DNA of 43,705 nucleotides from UBA57 sp013378375 (GCA_013378375.1 JACAFT010000005.1:1-43705); one strand, 5' to 3'; counted from the first letter of the stretch, positions 1 to 9,963 are shown. Numbers and translations: made by a program. The notes: a model not told the origin generated them from the sequence alone.

Positions 1-135
1 TTCAACAGTAGGTTCTTCAACAGTAGGTTCTTCAACAGTAGGTTCTTCAACAGTAGGTTCTTCAACAGTAGGTTCTTCAACAGTAGGTTCTTCAACAGTA
101 GGTTCTTCAACAGTAGGTTCTTCAACAGTAGGTTC
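1..135. repeat. Nine perfect tandem copies of a 15-base unit within eS1
   Basis: The plus-strand unit TTCAACAGTAGGTTC is repeated nine times without a single mismatch and is cut by the window start. On the coding (minus) strand each unit is five codons, GAA CCT ACT GTT GAA, giving EPTVE. At 136-170 there are degenerate relatives (EPIVE, EPE) next to the folded domain. Fifteen is a multiple of three, so copy-number change keeps the frame. There are no spacers, so it is not a CRISPR array. Confidence 0.97.
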
Positions 136-774
136 TGGTTCTTCTACAATAGGTTCTGCAATAGGAGGTTTGAAGTCTTCAGGAATTTTTATTAATTTAG
201 TTTTTCGTATAGCAACTTTTCGAAGAAATTTAATCTTTTTAGTCTCATTAAATATTTCAGATGCAATTTTTTCATTAATAATATCTTGACATAATTCTGA
301 ATAACTCATTGATTGGCATTTCTGGAGAAATATTTTATGTGCTATAAGCCGAATTTCATGTTTTCTTGAAGAATTAAGTTTACCTTGAGCAAAAGCAATA
401 AGATAGATACGAACTGAATAATTATCTTTAGTAGAATAATCATCAATAAAACTCAATGTCGATGAGCCTCGTCTTACTAAACTTCGAAGATATTCACGAG
501 AATATTCATGTCCTTTTAAAATCGTAGCTGCACTATTTGAACTTACATTAGTAATTTGAAATTGTAAATTAATAGAATATTGTTGAGGATCTTTTTGATA
601 AATATCAAATAATGATGTTTCTACACTACTGGAAATAGCGTGATTGTCCGAAGTAATAGGAATATATGCAATTGGTTTGTTTTCAAATTCTTTTGGAGCT
701 AAAACAGTAACCCAACGTTTGTCTTTCCATTTATCTTTGACTTTTCCTCTTCCTCGTGCCTTAGTTTTTGCCAA
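1..774 (-). CDS. rps3ae: Ribosomal protein eS1 (S3ae), C-terminus cut by the window edge
   Basis: Small-subunit ribosomal protein eS1, found in archaea and eukaryotes. The protein reads M(TTG)-AKTKARGRGKVKDKWKDK, the basic N-terminus typical of the family, followed by a globular part of about 200 residues. The TTG at 774 is chosen because no in-frame ATG or GTG lies just upstream and the family begins MA-K; a GGAG lies about 13 bases before it. The core ends near IKIPEDFKPP. After it comes an acidic, proline-rich tail of EPIVE/EPTVE units that is still running when the frame leaves the window, so the stop is not seen. It is the last visible gene of the rpoH-to-ribosomal-protein operon, 31 bases after uS7. 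The core identification is confident; tail length is unknown. Confidence 0.93.
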   Translation of the reverse strand, partial: MAKTKARGRGKVKDKWKDKRWVTVLAPKEFENKPIAYIPITSDNHAISSSVETSLFDIYQKDPQQYSINLQFQITNVSSNSAATILKGHEYSREYLRSLVRRGSSTLSFIDDYSTKDNYSVRIYLIAFAQGKLNSSRKHEIRLIAHKIFLQKCQSMSYSELCQDIINEKIASEIFNETKKIKFLRKVAIRKTKLIKIPEDFKPPIAEPIVEEPEPTVEEPTVEEPTVEEPTVEEPTVEEPTVEEPTVEEPTVEEPTVE

Positions 775-805
775 TTCTAAAACTCCACAATATACATAAA
801 TTCAA

Positions 806-1399
806 TTACCGTGCCGACATTGCCATTCGTTCTTGTTCAAATTTCTTTTTAATAGAATAGCTATTAGGATCATTTCGTGCAGCAAGAATAATTTCATTTG
901 CCAATATTTCTTCAGCGCTTTTATTAATAGAAAATGATGTTTCTCTTACTGCAAGTGAAATAAATCTTAATGCAAGATCAACACGTCTTTGTGGCGATAT
1001 ATCAACAGAAATATGATATCTAACTCCACCATATGCTATAGTTGTAGTATCTTCATTGGGAGAAGTATTTTCAATAGCACGAACCAGTTGTTCAATAGGA
1101 TTAGAATTCGTTTCTAAATGAATAATTTCAAAAGCAGTTTTTACAATATTAATAGATTTTGACTTTTTACCAGCCATTCGTCCAGAATTTTTTGCCTTCT
1201 TTTTACCAAAATGCATTAAATTATTACATAAACGTTCGACAATATTAACATTAGACTTAGCAAAACGTTTGTGTTCGTGTCGACCAAAAGATATTGGTAC
1301 AATAGTAGGATTAAGACAAATTACTTCTTTAAGTCCTAGATCAACAATTTCAACGTCATTAAAATTCCATTTTCTAAATAATAAAAGAGTTTCACTCAT
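806..1399 (-). CDS. rps7: Ribosomal protein uS7
   Basis: Small-subunit head protein that nucleates assembly of the 3' major domain of 16S rRNA. The 197 residues include the family core (basic NNLMHFGKKKAKNSGRMAGKKSK stretch given here only in part: GKKKAKNSGRMAGKK; then PIEQLVRAIENTSP, GGVRYHISVDISPQRR, RVDLALRFI) and a typical C-terminal basic tail ending MAMSAR. Length matches archaeal uS7. The ATG at 1399 follows the uS12 stop by five bases, so the two are co-transcribed and probably translationally coupled. The pairing of uS12 and uS7 downstream of RNA polymerase genes is conserved across archaea. Confidence 0.97.
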   Translation of the reverse strand: MSETLLLFRKWNFNDVEIVDLGLKEVICLNPTIVPISFGRHEHKRFAKSNVNIVERLCNNLMHFGKKKAKNSGRMAGKKSKSINIVKTAFEIIHLETNSNPIEQLVRAIENTSPNEDTTTIAYGGVRYHISVDISPQRRVDLALRFISLAVRETSFSINKSAEEILANEIILAARNDPNSYSIKKKFEQERMAMSAR

Positions 1400-1404
1400 A
1401 AAAA

Positions 1405-1848
1405 TTACCGTCTTGGTTTTTCCTTTCTACCATAAACTAATTCATTCAAAGAAACATCATTAACTTTATAGACTTGCCAACGAACACCAGGCAAATCACC
1501 CATGGCACCACCTGTAGAACCTCCAATTCCTTCTACATTAACTTCATCATGTTCGTCAATAAAATTTAATGCGCCATCACCAGGAAGAAATGCAGTAACT
1601 TGTTTACCATTTTTAATTAATTGAATTCTAACGCATTTTCGAATAGCAGAATTAGGTTGTTTAGATTCAACACCAACCTTCTCTAAAACAATTCCACGTG
1701 CTTGTGGAGAACCGGATAATGGATCTGATTTTTTATCTAGTTTTAGAACCTTCCTTTTATAATAACTATCAGACCACCTCATAGCTTTGCGTTTATTATA
1801 CTGCTTTCGTCCTGCAAATTCTCCAACTGGTGATTTACTTCGACCCAT
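1405..1848 (-). CDS. rps12: Ribosomal protein uS12 (S23e)
   Basis: Decoding-centre protein of the small subunit. The 147-residue chain carries the universal segments KQPNSAIRKCVRIQLIKNGK and FLPGDGALNFIDEHDEV, including the loop that contacts the A-site codon-anticodon helix, and the archaeal N-terminal extension MGRSKSPVGEFAGRKQ. The length is normal for the archaeal form. It sits between nusA (77-base gap) and uS7 (five-base gap) in the same orientation. Nothing unusual was seen. Confidence 0.98.
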   Translation of the reverse strand: MGRSKSPVGEFAGRKQYNKRKAMRWSDSYYKRKVLKLDKKSDPLSGSPQARGIVLEKVGVESKQPNSAIRKCVRIQLIKNGKQVTAFLPGDGALNFIDEHDEVNVEGIGGSTGGAMGDLPGVRWQVYKVNDVSLNELVYGRKEKPRR

Positions 1849-1925
1849 AAGTTAATTCATCCACATAATATTTCTCATCAACATATTTTTTATTTAAAGC
1901 ATAATGTAAGTATTAAATGTAACTT

Positions 1926-2369
1926 TTATTCATTGGTTATTTTTAATTTATTAATCTCAAAATATCTTTTTGCAATAAGTCTGGCTTTTTCTGCATTTCT
2001 ACCTTCTCTACCTACTATTGCACCAGTTTTATTAGCAACTACCTTGACCGTAGCAGTGGTTTTACCATTTGAGTGTTCGTCAATTTTAACATCGTCAATA
2101 AATTTTGAATTTAAAGCATTTAATATGAATTCTTTAGGATCTTCAGAATATTCAACAAGTTCTATAGTCTTTCCAATACTTTTTTGAATATCTTTAATAG
2201 ATTGTCCATTTTTACCAATTGCAAGTCCCATTTCTCCTTTATTAACAACAAAAATAATTCTACTAAGTCGATTATCTATTATACAATCACGAGCCATAGC
2301 TCCGGTTGTTTTTTGAAATAATACCATTAGACTAAAGGCTTCTGAAGATATTTTTATTGTATCGGGCAT
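1926..2369 (-). CDS. nusA: NusA-like KH-domain transcription factor
   Basis: Archaeal NusA homologue made of two KH domains without the bacterial N-terminal polymerase-binding and S1 domains. The KH signature loops are visible as GLAIGKNGQSIKDI and GAIVGREGRNAEKA. The protein is about 147 residues from the ATG at 2369. A longer frame opens at a TTG at 2381 (four extra residues MKKL), but the ATG fits the usual MPDTIKI-type N-terminus. Archaeal NusA is thought to bind nascent RNA; its exact role in termination or rRNA transcription is not settled. Its place between eL30 and uS12, downstream of rpoA, is the conserved archaeal arrangement. Confidence 0.93.
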   Translation of the reverse strand: MPDTIKISSEAFSLMVLFQKTTGAMARDCIIDNRLSRIIFVVNKGEMGLAIGKNGQSIKDIQKSIGKTIELVEYSEDPKEFILNALNSKFIDDVKIDEHSNGKTTATVKVVANKTGAIVGREGRNAEKARLIAKRYFEINKLKITNE

Positions 2370-2440
2370 TAACTTTTTCAAATTAGTATTTTGAAATAAA
2401 TAATTAAGGTATTTTAATGTTATCTATAAATGGAAATAAT

Positions 2441-2746
2441 TTATAATTTGTCCAATACTTGTTGTAAATCAGATTTATCCGCATTTAAAATAGAAAATAC
2501 AGATATTCTATAAGATCGACCTAAAAATTTACTCAATACTATTGAATTATTTTTAGTTAATGTAAATGGAACAGAATATTTTTTACATGTTTCTTCTAAT
2601 AATTGAAGATTGTCAGGAGAAACAGTAGATGAGCATACAACTAATTTTGATTGAGAGATAGTATTTAGACTCTCTTTAAAACCATAAACTACTTTTCCAG
2701 ATTTAGATATATTTTTTAGACTTTTTTCTATTAATTTAAAATTCAT
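2441..2746 (-). CDS. rpl30e: Ribosomal protein eL30 (L7Ae/L30e fold)
   Basis: Large-subunit protein of the L7Ae/L30e RNA-binding family, 101 residues. The family pattern is visible: KSGKVVYGFKESLNTISQSK, then a strand-turn KLVVCSSTVSPDN, then ETCKKYSVPF and LSKFLGRSYRISVFSI near the end. It lies six bases downstream of rpoA and precedes nusA, a position shared by most archaeal rpo operons. The close relative L7Ae normally has a different signature around the kink-turn-binding loop, so eL30 is the better call. Confidence 0.93.
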   Translation of the reverse strand: MNFKLIEKSLKNISKSGKVVYGFKESLNTISQSKLVVCSSTVSPDNLQLLEETCKKYSVPFTLTKNNSIVLSKFLGRSYRISVFSILNADKSDLQQVLDKL

Positions 2747-2752
2747 TACAGA

Positions 2753-5700
2753 TTACCTTTTCATGTATAAATCAATCATTCCAGTACCTACTGGAACAGG
2801 TAAACCAACTATAACATTTTCTGTAACACCTTTTAGTTTTTCAATTTCTCCAGTAATAGATGCAGTAGCTATAGTAGGAACAGTTATTTCAAAAGCAGCA
2901 CGTGCCAATACACTTTCTTTAGTACCTGCTATTCCATGCCTGCCAATAGATTTTAAAACTCCTGTAGAAGTCATTAAATCAGCAACAAGTAAAATATGTC
3001 GTATATCAACTTCTAATCCTTGTTCGTCGAGTGTTGAAGTAATTTCATTGATTAAAACACTGCGTGCAGCTTCTATACCTAAAACATTTGCAATCTCCCA
3101 TATATTATTGGTAGTACTACGCTTGGTATCAATGCCGTCAATTTTAAACACCTTAGCAAGATTAGAACCTGAAGTTTGAATCATCCATTCATTATCATCT
3201 TTAACAATCGTAAGATTGGTAATATCTTTGATACCATTAACACGCAAAGCAAGTAATTTATTTCGTAGGGAAAACAAAGTAGAAGCATCACTATCTTCAA
3301 CAATTATCAAAATCGAATTATTTTTATTATTAATTTGAACTTCTTTATTATTATTTACAAAGACTTCACTAATTTCATCTAGAGTTAGAACATTATCAGT
3401 AAGAACCTTATCATCAAAAATAAAGGTTATACCCTCAATGTAATCAACTTCAGTACGAATAATTAGATCTGCAATAGTAGTATAAAGAATTTGTTTAGCA
3501 ATCTCTAATGCTTTTGTTTGAGAACTAGAATAATTTTTATGAAGATAAATATTCATAGTTGGAGTAGATGGAACTTTTCGTGCGTCTACCAATTCAATCA
3601 ATCGAGGCAATCCTAAAGTAACATCTCGTTCTTTAACTCCTGCAAAGTGAAAAGTTCTAAGTGTCATTTGAGTTCCTGGTTCACCAATAGATTGCGCCGC
3701 AACGATTCCACTAGCTTCTCCAGGCTCAATTAAAGCACGATTTGATAATTCCAACGTTTTTTTGATAACATTTTTCATTCCGACAGTAGTAATATTATGT
3801 TCGCTAAATGATTTAGATAATTGGTCAAGAATTTCTGTATTTCCTGGAAGTATTAATTCAAATTTTGATTTAGAGTATTTCAATGCGGACTCAATTTCTG
3901 AGTTATTAGGAGCTACTTTAGATTGATCATCAATCATAGCAATTTCAACTTGACGATCAATATTTACAGCTTGACTATGATCACTTTTTGCAGGATCGAC
4001 ACCATCTTCGCCGTAAAGATATTGAATAACGTTACCATGTGCATCTCTTACAGTTTTATCATATTCAACTCGAATATGTTCTAAAGCATTGATCAATCTC
4101 CTCTGCATGTAACCACTTTGTTGTGTTCGTACCGCAGTATCGACAAGCCCTTCACGACCTCCCATTGCATGAAAGAAGAATTCAGTAGGGGTTAAACCTG
4201 TTCGATAATTTGATTTTACAAAGCCTTTAGAATCAGGAGATTTATCTCCTTTATCAAAATGACTCAACGCACGCTGATCGAAACCATTTTGAATACGTTT
4301 TCCTCGAACGGATTGTTGGCCAAGAGCAGCAGTCATTTGTCCTAAATTCAAACTAGAACCTCTAGCACCTGTTCTCGCCATAATTACTCCAGAATTATCT
4401 TCAGATAATGCTGAATCTGAAATTCGTCCAGCTTTATCTCTTGCTTTAGACAATTCGTTAACAATATGTGCTTCAAGAGCTTCTTCAGAGTCCATACCAC
4501 CAGTTGCTTTTTCTTCTGCCCATTTTACGGAATCTTCATTGTAATCAGAAATATGTTGAAAAACTTTAGAGTATGAAGTGTCTATAGATTTTAAAACCTT
4601 TCTTTCATTCACTTCATCTAATGTTAATTCCTGATAACTTAAAGAAAATCCATGATTACTGATAAATGATTTTAACACTGATAATACTGAATTAAGGAAT
4701 TTTCTTGCTTCCTCAGAACCATAGTCTTTACTAATTCGATGTAAAATAGAATCTGGTTCTTCAGAACCAATAGCAGCACGATCAATTATTCCTTGCATTA
4801 ATTCTCCATTTTTAATCAGAACGTCATTTTCTTTATTCTGACTAAACCTATTCCACTTAGACATCATTTGATAATTAAAATTGTCTGGAAGAAACAAAGA
4901 GAATAATTGTTTTCCAGAATATAATTTTGGATTTGACTTGACAGGATCAGGTAAGGAACCATTAAAACCACCCACTAAAGCAAGATCACAGAATTCAGAA
5001 GGTTCAAGAAATGTTTCGTCATGAGTTAATAAATAAGCTGCAGAAATATAATCACGAGTTCCTCCAATTATAGGTCCTCCATATCGAGGAGAAACAATCT
5101 GATCGTGCACCATCATTAATGATAATGCTTCAGCTCTAGCCTCTTCACTTTGAGGAATATGAAGATTCATTTCGTCACCGTCAAAATCAGCATTATAAGG
5201 AGGACAAACTGCAGGATGTAATCGAAAAGTACGATATGGAAGTACGCGAATTGTATGGGCCATAACAGACATTCTGTGTAAAGATGGTTGACGATTAAAT
5301 ATTACTACGTCGCCATTAAGAAGATGTCGTTCAACAACAAATCCTTCAGTCAAGCTATCAGCAAGTACTTGTTTATCTTCTACATAATCTAATCGTATTT
5401 TTACACCGTCAGGTCGAATAACATAATTTGCGCCAGGATGTATATCAGAACCATTATGAATAAGATTTTTAAGAAATTCAGAATTCAATTTTGTATATTT
5501 TTCAGGCATTGTAAGTCTTTTCGCAACTTCGACAGGAACACCTACTTCAGATATATCCAAATTAGGATCAGGTGATATAACAGTACGAGCAGAAAAATCA
5601 ACACGTTTGCCTGAAAGACTACCTCTAAATCTCCCTTCTTTTCCTTTTAATCTTTGACTAATAGTTTTAAGTGGACGACCAGATCGATGATGAGATTGAG

Positions 5701-6592
5701 GTATTCCAGAAACTTCGTTATCAAAGAAAGTAGTAACATGATATTGCAATAAATCTACAAGATCTTGGACAATTAACGGAGGAGTTCCTGATTCTTTACT
5801 TTCACGAACACGTTGATTTACTCTAAGTATATCAACGACTTTATGAGTAAGATCGTCTTCGGATCTAATACCTGACTCTAAAGTAATAGAAGGTCTGACA
5901 ACTACAGGAGGAACACCTAAGACTTGCAGAATAAACCATTCAGGACGAACAGATGGAATAGGATTATCGGCAGGGGATAATGTATTATAATTAATTAATT
6001 TCAAATCTTCGCTAGATATTCGTTCAAGTCGTTCTCTAATAGCATTTGGTAACAATCTAGTAGCTCCACCAGATTCGGTTATTTCATGAAAGATCGTTGG
6101 TTTCAGAAATTCAATTTTATACTGTTCCACACCACAATGCGGACAAATCATAACCTTTTTGGTTTTTAAAAATAGTTGTTTTGCAATCTTATCATGAATT
6201 TTAGTATTATATTGTCCTTCGTTTGCAATTTTTTTTCTATAAACTTCAACGTCTTCATTAAGCATCTTAAATTTACCACAAACACGACAAAACGAATGAA
6301 GTAATTTGTTAATTTGTTCTGCAAAAGCAATATGCAAAACAGGTTCTGCAAGCTCAATATGTCCAAAATGACCAGGACAACGAAGTGCAGTATTACCACA
6401 AGTTGCACATTTTTGACCAGGTTCTAGAGTACCCAAACGATTATCCATAAGACCTCCTTGAACAGGCATTCCATCTTCATCATATGTTTCAGGAGCAGTT
6501 ATTTCAGTAACAGAATATTTTCGAATTTCGCTAGGTGATAAAATTGAGAAATATATTCCTCCAATTTCTTTAGTGTTTTCAAAAAATGCCAT
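2753..6592 (-). CDS. rpoA: RNA polymerase largest subunit, unsplit A'/A''
   Basis: Catalytic largest subunit of RNA polymerase, with A' and A'' in one 1279-residue chain. The N-terminal zinc site CATCGNTALRCPGHFGH and a second Cys pair (CRVCG...CPHCG) are present. The absolutely conserved active-site loop NADFDGDEMNLH supplies the three Mg-binding aspartates. The bridge-helix/trigger-loop region (GLTPTEFFFHAMGGREGLVDTAV; key residues G, T, E, H, R) is intact, and the A'' part begins around EPGEASGIVAAQSIGEPGTQMTLRTFHFAG (cited in part). The C-terminus ends GMIDLYMKR. Most archaea split this gene into two; thaumarchaea keep it whole. It follows rpoB by five bases. Confidence 0.98.
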   Translation of the reverse strand: MAFFENTKEIGGIYFSILSPSEIRKYSVTEITAPETYDEDGMPVQGGLMDNRLGTLEPGQKCATCGNTALRCPGHFGHIELAEPVLHIAFAEQINKLLHSFCRVCGKFKMLNEDVEVYRKKIANEGQYNTKIHDKIAKQLFLKTKKVMICPHCGVEQYKIEFLKPTIFHEITESGGATRLLPNAIRERLERISSEDLKLINYNTLSPADNPIPSVRPEWFILQVLGVPPVVVRPSITLESGIRSEDDLTHKVVDILRVNQRVRESKESGTPPLIVQDLVDLLQYHVTTFFDNEVSGIPQSHHRSGRPLKTISQRLKGKEGRFRGSLSGKRVDFSARTVISPDPNLDISEVGVPVEVAKRLTMPEKYTKLNSEFLKNLIHNGSDIHPGANYVIRPDGVKIRLDYVEDKQVLADSLTEGFVVERHLLNGDVVIFNRQPSLHRMSVMAHTIRVLPYRTFRLHPAVCPPYNADFDGDEMNLHIPQSEEARAEALSLMMVHDQIVSPRYGGPIIGGTRDYISAAYLLTHDETFLEPSEFCDLALVGGFNGSLPDPVKSNPKLYSGKQLFSLFLPDNFNYQMMSKWNRFSQNKENDVLIKNGELMQGIIDRAAIGSEEPDSILHRISKDYGSEEARKFLNSVLSVLKSFISNHGFSLSYQELTLDEVNERKVLKSIDTSYSKVFQHISDYNEDSVKWAEEKATGGMDSEEALEAHIVNELSKARDKAGRISDSALSEDNSGVIMARTGARGSSLNLGQMTAALGQQSVRGKRIQNGFDQRALSHFDKGDKSPDSKGFVKSNYRTGLTPTEFFFHAMGGREGLVDTAVRTQQSGYMQRRLINALEHIRVEYDKTVRDAHGNVIQYLYGEDGVDPAKSDHSQAVNIDRQVEIAMIDDQSKVAPNNSEIESALKYSKSKFELILPGNTEILDQLSKSFSEHNITTVGMKNVIKKTLELSNRALIEPGEASGIVAAQSIGEPGTQMTLRTFHFAGVKERDVTLGLPRLIELVDARKVPSTPTMNIYLHKNYSSSQTKALEIAKQILYTTIADLIIRTEVDYIEGITFIFDDKVLTDNVLTLDEISEVFVNNNKEVQINNKNNSILIIVEDSDASTLFSLRNKLLALRVNGIKDITNLTIVKDDNEWMIQTSGSNLAKVFKIDGIDTKRSTTNNIWEIANVLGIEAARSVLINEITSTLDEQGLEVDIRHILLVADLMTSTGVLKSIGRHGIAGTKESVLARAAFEITVPTIATASITGEIEKLKGVTENVIVGLPVPVGTGMIDLYMKR

Positions 6593-6597
6593 AAATT

Positions 6598-9500
6598 CTA
6601 CACCTTATCCGATAATAATAATCTAGGAGCTATATTCAGACTCATCATTTCTTGTAATAATAATTTAAATGCATAAGCAATAGTAACAGTAGAAACTTGA
6701 GCATCATCTCCGTCAACTTTACACATATATTTTCTTTGTTGATTATCATAATAAGCTAACAGCCCGCATTTATCACAAACATTTACATTTGTCCGATCGG
6801 ATTCATCTAACAATCTATCTTTAAGAACCATTGAAGCTCCATAAGCAATCAGACAATCTCTTTCCATTTCTCCAAATCGTAAACCTCCTCCACGTGCTCG
6901 TCCTTCAGTAGGTTGTTTGGTAAGCATTTGAACTTGACCGCGGGCACGAGCATGCATCTTATCAGCTACCATGTGATGTAATTTTTGATAATAAACAACA
7001 CCAATAAAAATTTCAACCTTAAAACGTTTACCAGTTTTTCCATCATACATAATTTCAGAACCACTAGGTTTAAATCCATATTTTTCAAGTTCAGGACCAA
7101 GTGTTGTAGTATTTTCACCAGCAAATGTAGAACCATCTACAGGATATCCACGAAATGATGCAGATTTCCCTCCTATTGATTCAATAAATTGTCCAACAGT
7201 CATTCTAGAAGGAAATGCATGAGGATTAATAATAATATCTGGAACAACTCCATTTTCAGTATATGGCATATCTACTTGATCGACAAGCATGCCAACAACT
7301 CCTTTTTGGCCATGTCTAGAAGCAAACTTATCACCAATTTCTGGAACTCGCATATCTCTCACACGAATTTTGTATAGCTTTTCACCATCTTCATTTTGTG
7401 TCATAAAGACTGAATCAACAACTCCAAATTCAGACGGACGAATTGCTATAGAAGTGTCTCTTCTATAAGGGCCTTTCACTTCAAATTGTTTATACTCTTC
7501 CATAAACCTCGGTGGACTAGTTCGTCCAATAATTACATCACCGCCATTTACAACAGATTCATGCATTATGACGCCATCACTTTCTAGTAATCTATAGTAT
7601 TTTTCTCCTCTATATCCACGGGTGTTTGCATCAGCAGTAGGAATTTCAAACTTGTCTTTCATTCCACCCAAATATGCTTTTGCTTCTGCATCGTAAAGTC
7701 GATAGAAAAAGGAACGAGCAAGACCTCTTTGAACAGACGATTTATTCATTACAATCGCGTCTTCAATATTATAACCTTCAAAAGACATTACTGCAACAAC
7801 ACAATTTTGTCCAGTAGGTCTTTGATCAATATTTAAAAGAGAAGTTGCTCGAGTTTTAACCAACTGGTTTTGTGGATATACAAGAAGATGTTCTCGAACA
7901 GAAGTATTAAATTCATAATTAGGTGTTGGAAAACCTAAAGATTGTTTTGACATAGCAGACTGATATGTATTTCTAGGAGATTGATTATGCTCAGCATATG
8001 GTATCAGTGAAGCTGAAACTCCCAATATAGAAGCAGAAAATAGTTCCATGTGCGTATGATTAGAAGTTAGATGATCTGGATTAAGTGCGACAAGTGCATT
8101 TTCTTCTTCATTTGCATCAATAAGATCAACAACACCCATATTTACCAAATCCTGCCAACTTAATTCTCCACTTTCGGTTCTTGATATTACATTGGAATTA
8201 ACAAGAGGAGAACCATTAGTTACAATAACCAAAGGTCTCAGAACTCTACCAGAACTCAAAGAAATATGAATTCTAGTAGATGAATATTTGTAAGGAGATT
8301 TCTGAATACTAATACTAACATGAGGATGAATTTGTCCTTGTCGTCTCATCGAACGAAATGCTGAAACTAATTTATACCCATCTTTAACATAACCAACCAA
8401 ACGTCCGTCAACAAAGATCTTACATAAAATACTACGATTTTCTAATTCAATTTCTTTGGTAGAAATTATACCAATTTGGGTTAATTTATCAATAGCATCA
8501 TCAAAAGAAGAACTTACTGAGATTATTGAGGATAGTGCAACATTTTTAACCAGACCACAATTCGCACCTTCAGGAGTTTCACTAGGACAAATTCTACCAT
8601 AGTGAGTAGAATGTAAATCTCGAGCTTCAAAGTTAGGTTGTGTTCGACTCAAAGGTGATTGAATTCTACGTAAATGACTAATTAATGACAAATAATTAGT
8701 ACGATCTAATAATTGAGTAACACCAACTTTACCTCGTCCCCAATTACCTGTTGCAATAGCATTTGCTAATTTATCAGTAATAATTCCAGGTCTTATAGAG
8801 GCGCCAACGACATTCAGTCCTTTTCGTTGAGAAGTTCTCTCTAATTGATATTTCATATCTCTAATCAGATTACGAAAGGCAGTTCTGAATAGATCGGCAA
8901 TCATAGGTCCTGCAAATTTAATAACTTTATTTCCATAATGATCTTTATCATCATTATCAATCCAACCTAATTTCAGTTCAAGCAATTTGCATACTGCTTC
9001 TCCAATAAATATCGCCTTATCATAACGATTTTCGTTATTTTTACCCAAATGAGGTAACAAACCCCAATCCATTATAGATTCAGCTTTTCGAACACGGAAT
9101 TCATCAAGCATACCATGTGCAACTCGATTTCCTATATACATTAAAGCCTCATCAGGAGTAGAAACCTCCGAAGATTTTTCAAAAGTGATTTCAAGAAGAT
9201 TTTGTATTTCAGGTCTAGTAGAAATTAAAGAAGCTATTTCTTTATCCGTATTAACTCCAAGAGCACGCATAAGAGTCACTACAGGAAGATCAACAGGAGA
9301 ACTAGGAAGCTTGACTTGAACGGATCCATCAGGTTTGAGAGATAATTCAAGTTTTGCACGATAACCAATAATTGATGAATAAATTTTTGATTTGAAGATC
9401 ATATTTCCTCCAACTTTGTCTTGTTCAACAATAATTTTATTCGGAGACAAATCTTCAAGTCCAACTATAATTCTTTCAGAACCATTAATAATGAAATATC

Positions 9501-9963
9501 CACCAGGATCACACGAATCTTCACCAATCTCTATTATCTGGTCTTCGTCCATTCTACTAGTTTCACATTTATCAGATCGAACCATTATTGGAATATCTCC
9601 AATATGATGTTTTTGAGTTTCTCGTGGAACACCATTTTCTTCAGTAGTCATTTCCAGGGTTATTGGTGCAGAATAATTCAGATCCCGCAACCGAGCTTCT
9701 AATGGAAGAGTTTTACTGATTGAACCATCCAATTCAACAGTACGCGGATAGCCAATATGTAATTTACCAAATTTTACACGATATGGAGTTACAGTAGTTT
9801 CAATATCAATACCGCTAACTTCGTCAATAATATCCTGAATTCCATGTTCAATAAATTCATTATAGGAGTTTAAGTGATGACTTGCAAGACCTTCTTTATG
9901 AATCATATTTTCAATGATTGTCCAGTTTTCACTTTTTGTAGAAGTTTTCAAATTACTGATCAA
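6598..9963 (-). CDS. rpoB: RNA polymerase second-largest subunit B (unsplit)
   Basis: Forms the catalytic cleft with RpoA. The 1121 residues contain CPSETPEGANCGLVKN, GYNIEDAIVMNKSS, GDKFASRHGQKGVVG and GGLRFGEMERDCLIAYGAS, all universal RpoB blocks. Near the C-terminus the zinc ribbon reads CDKCG then MCKVDGDD, so the fourth expected cysteine is an aspartate. The frame opens at TTG 9963, overlapping the end of rpoH by 11 bases; another TTG at 9951 lies just after the rpoH stop. No ATG lies near, so the exact start is uncertain by four residues. It belongs to the rpoH-rpoB-rpoA operon. Confidence 0.97.
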   Translation of the reverse strand: MISNLKTSTKSENWTIIENMIHKEGLASHHLNSYNEFIEHGIQDIIDEVSGIDIETTVTPYRVKFGKLHIGYPRTVELDGSISKTLPLEARLRDLNYSAPITLEMTTEENGVPRETQKHHIGDIPIMVRSDKCETSRMDEDQIIEIGEDSCDPGGYFIINGSERIIVGLEDLSPNKIIVEQDKVGGNMIFKSKIYSSIIGYRAKLELSLKPDGSVQVKLPSSPVDLPVVTLMRALGVNTDKEIASLISTRPEIQNLLEITFEKSSEVSTPDEALMYIGNRVAHGMLDEFRVRKAESIMDWGLLPHLGKNNENRYDKAIFIGEAVCKLLELKLGWIDNDDKDHYGNKVIKFAGPMIADLFRTAFRNLIRDMKYQLERTSQRKGLNVVGASIRPGIITDKLANAIATGNWGRGKVGVTQLLDRTNYLSLISHLRRIQSPLSRTQPNFEARDLHSTHYGRICPSETPEGANCGLVKNVALSSIISVSSSFDDAIDKLTQIGIISTKEIELENRSILCKIFVDGRLVGYVKDGYKLVSAFRSMRRQGQIHPHVSISIQKSPYKYSSTRIHISLSSGRVLRPLVIVTNGSPLVNSNVISRTESGELSWQDLVNMGVVDLIDANEEENALVALNPDHLTSNHTHMELFSASILGVSASLIPYAEHNQSPRNTYQSAMSKQSLGFPTPNYEFNTSVREHLLVYPQNQLVKTRATSLLNIDQRPTGQNCVVAVMSFEGYNIEDAIVMNKSSVQRGLARSFFYRLYDAEAKAYLGGMKDKFEIPTADANTRGYRGEKYYRLLESDGVIMHESVVNGGDVIIGRTSPPRFMEEYKQFEVKGPYRRDTSIAIRPSEFGVVDSVFMTQNEDGEKLYKIRVRDMRVPEIGDKFASRHGQKGVVGMLVDQVDMPYTENGVVPDIIINPHAFPSRMTVGQFIESIGGKSASFRGYPVDGSTFAGENTTTLGPELEKYGFKPSGSEIMYDGKTGKRFKVEIFIGVVYYQKLHHMVADKMHARARGQVQMLTKQPTEGRARGGGLRFGEMERDCLIAYGASMVLKDRLLDESDRTNVNVCDKCGLLAYYDNQQRKYMCKVDGDDAQVSTVTIAYAFKLLLQEMMSLNIAPRLLLSDKV

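Noticed and set aside
1..135. Possible CRISPR array or non-coding satellite
   Set aside because: The 15-base units are directly adjacent without spacers and lie in frame inside the eS1 gene.
2763..3179. Plus-strand open frame of 138 residues opposite rpoA
   Set aside because: It lies fully antisense to conserved rpoA sequence and shows no recognisable protein features; it is a shadow frame.
2753..9963. Inteins in rpoA or rpoB
   Set aside because: Both chains have normal length and the conserved blocks run without interruption or splice-site-like motifs.
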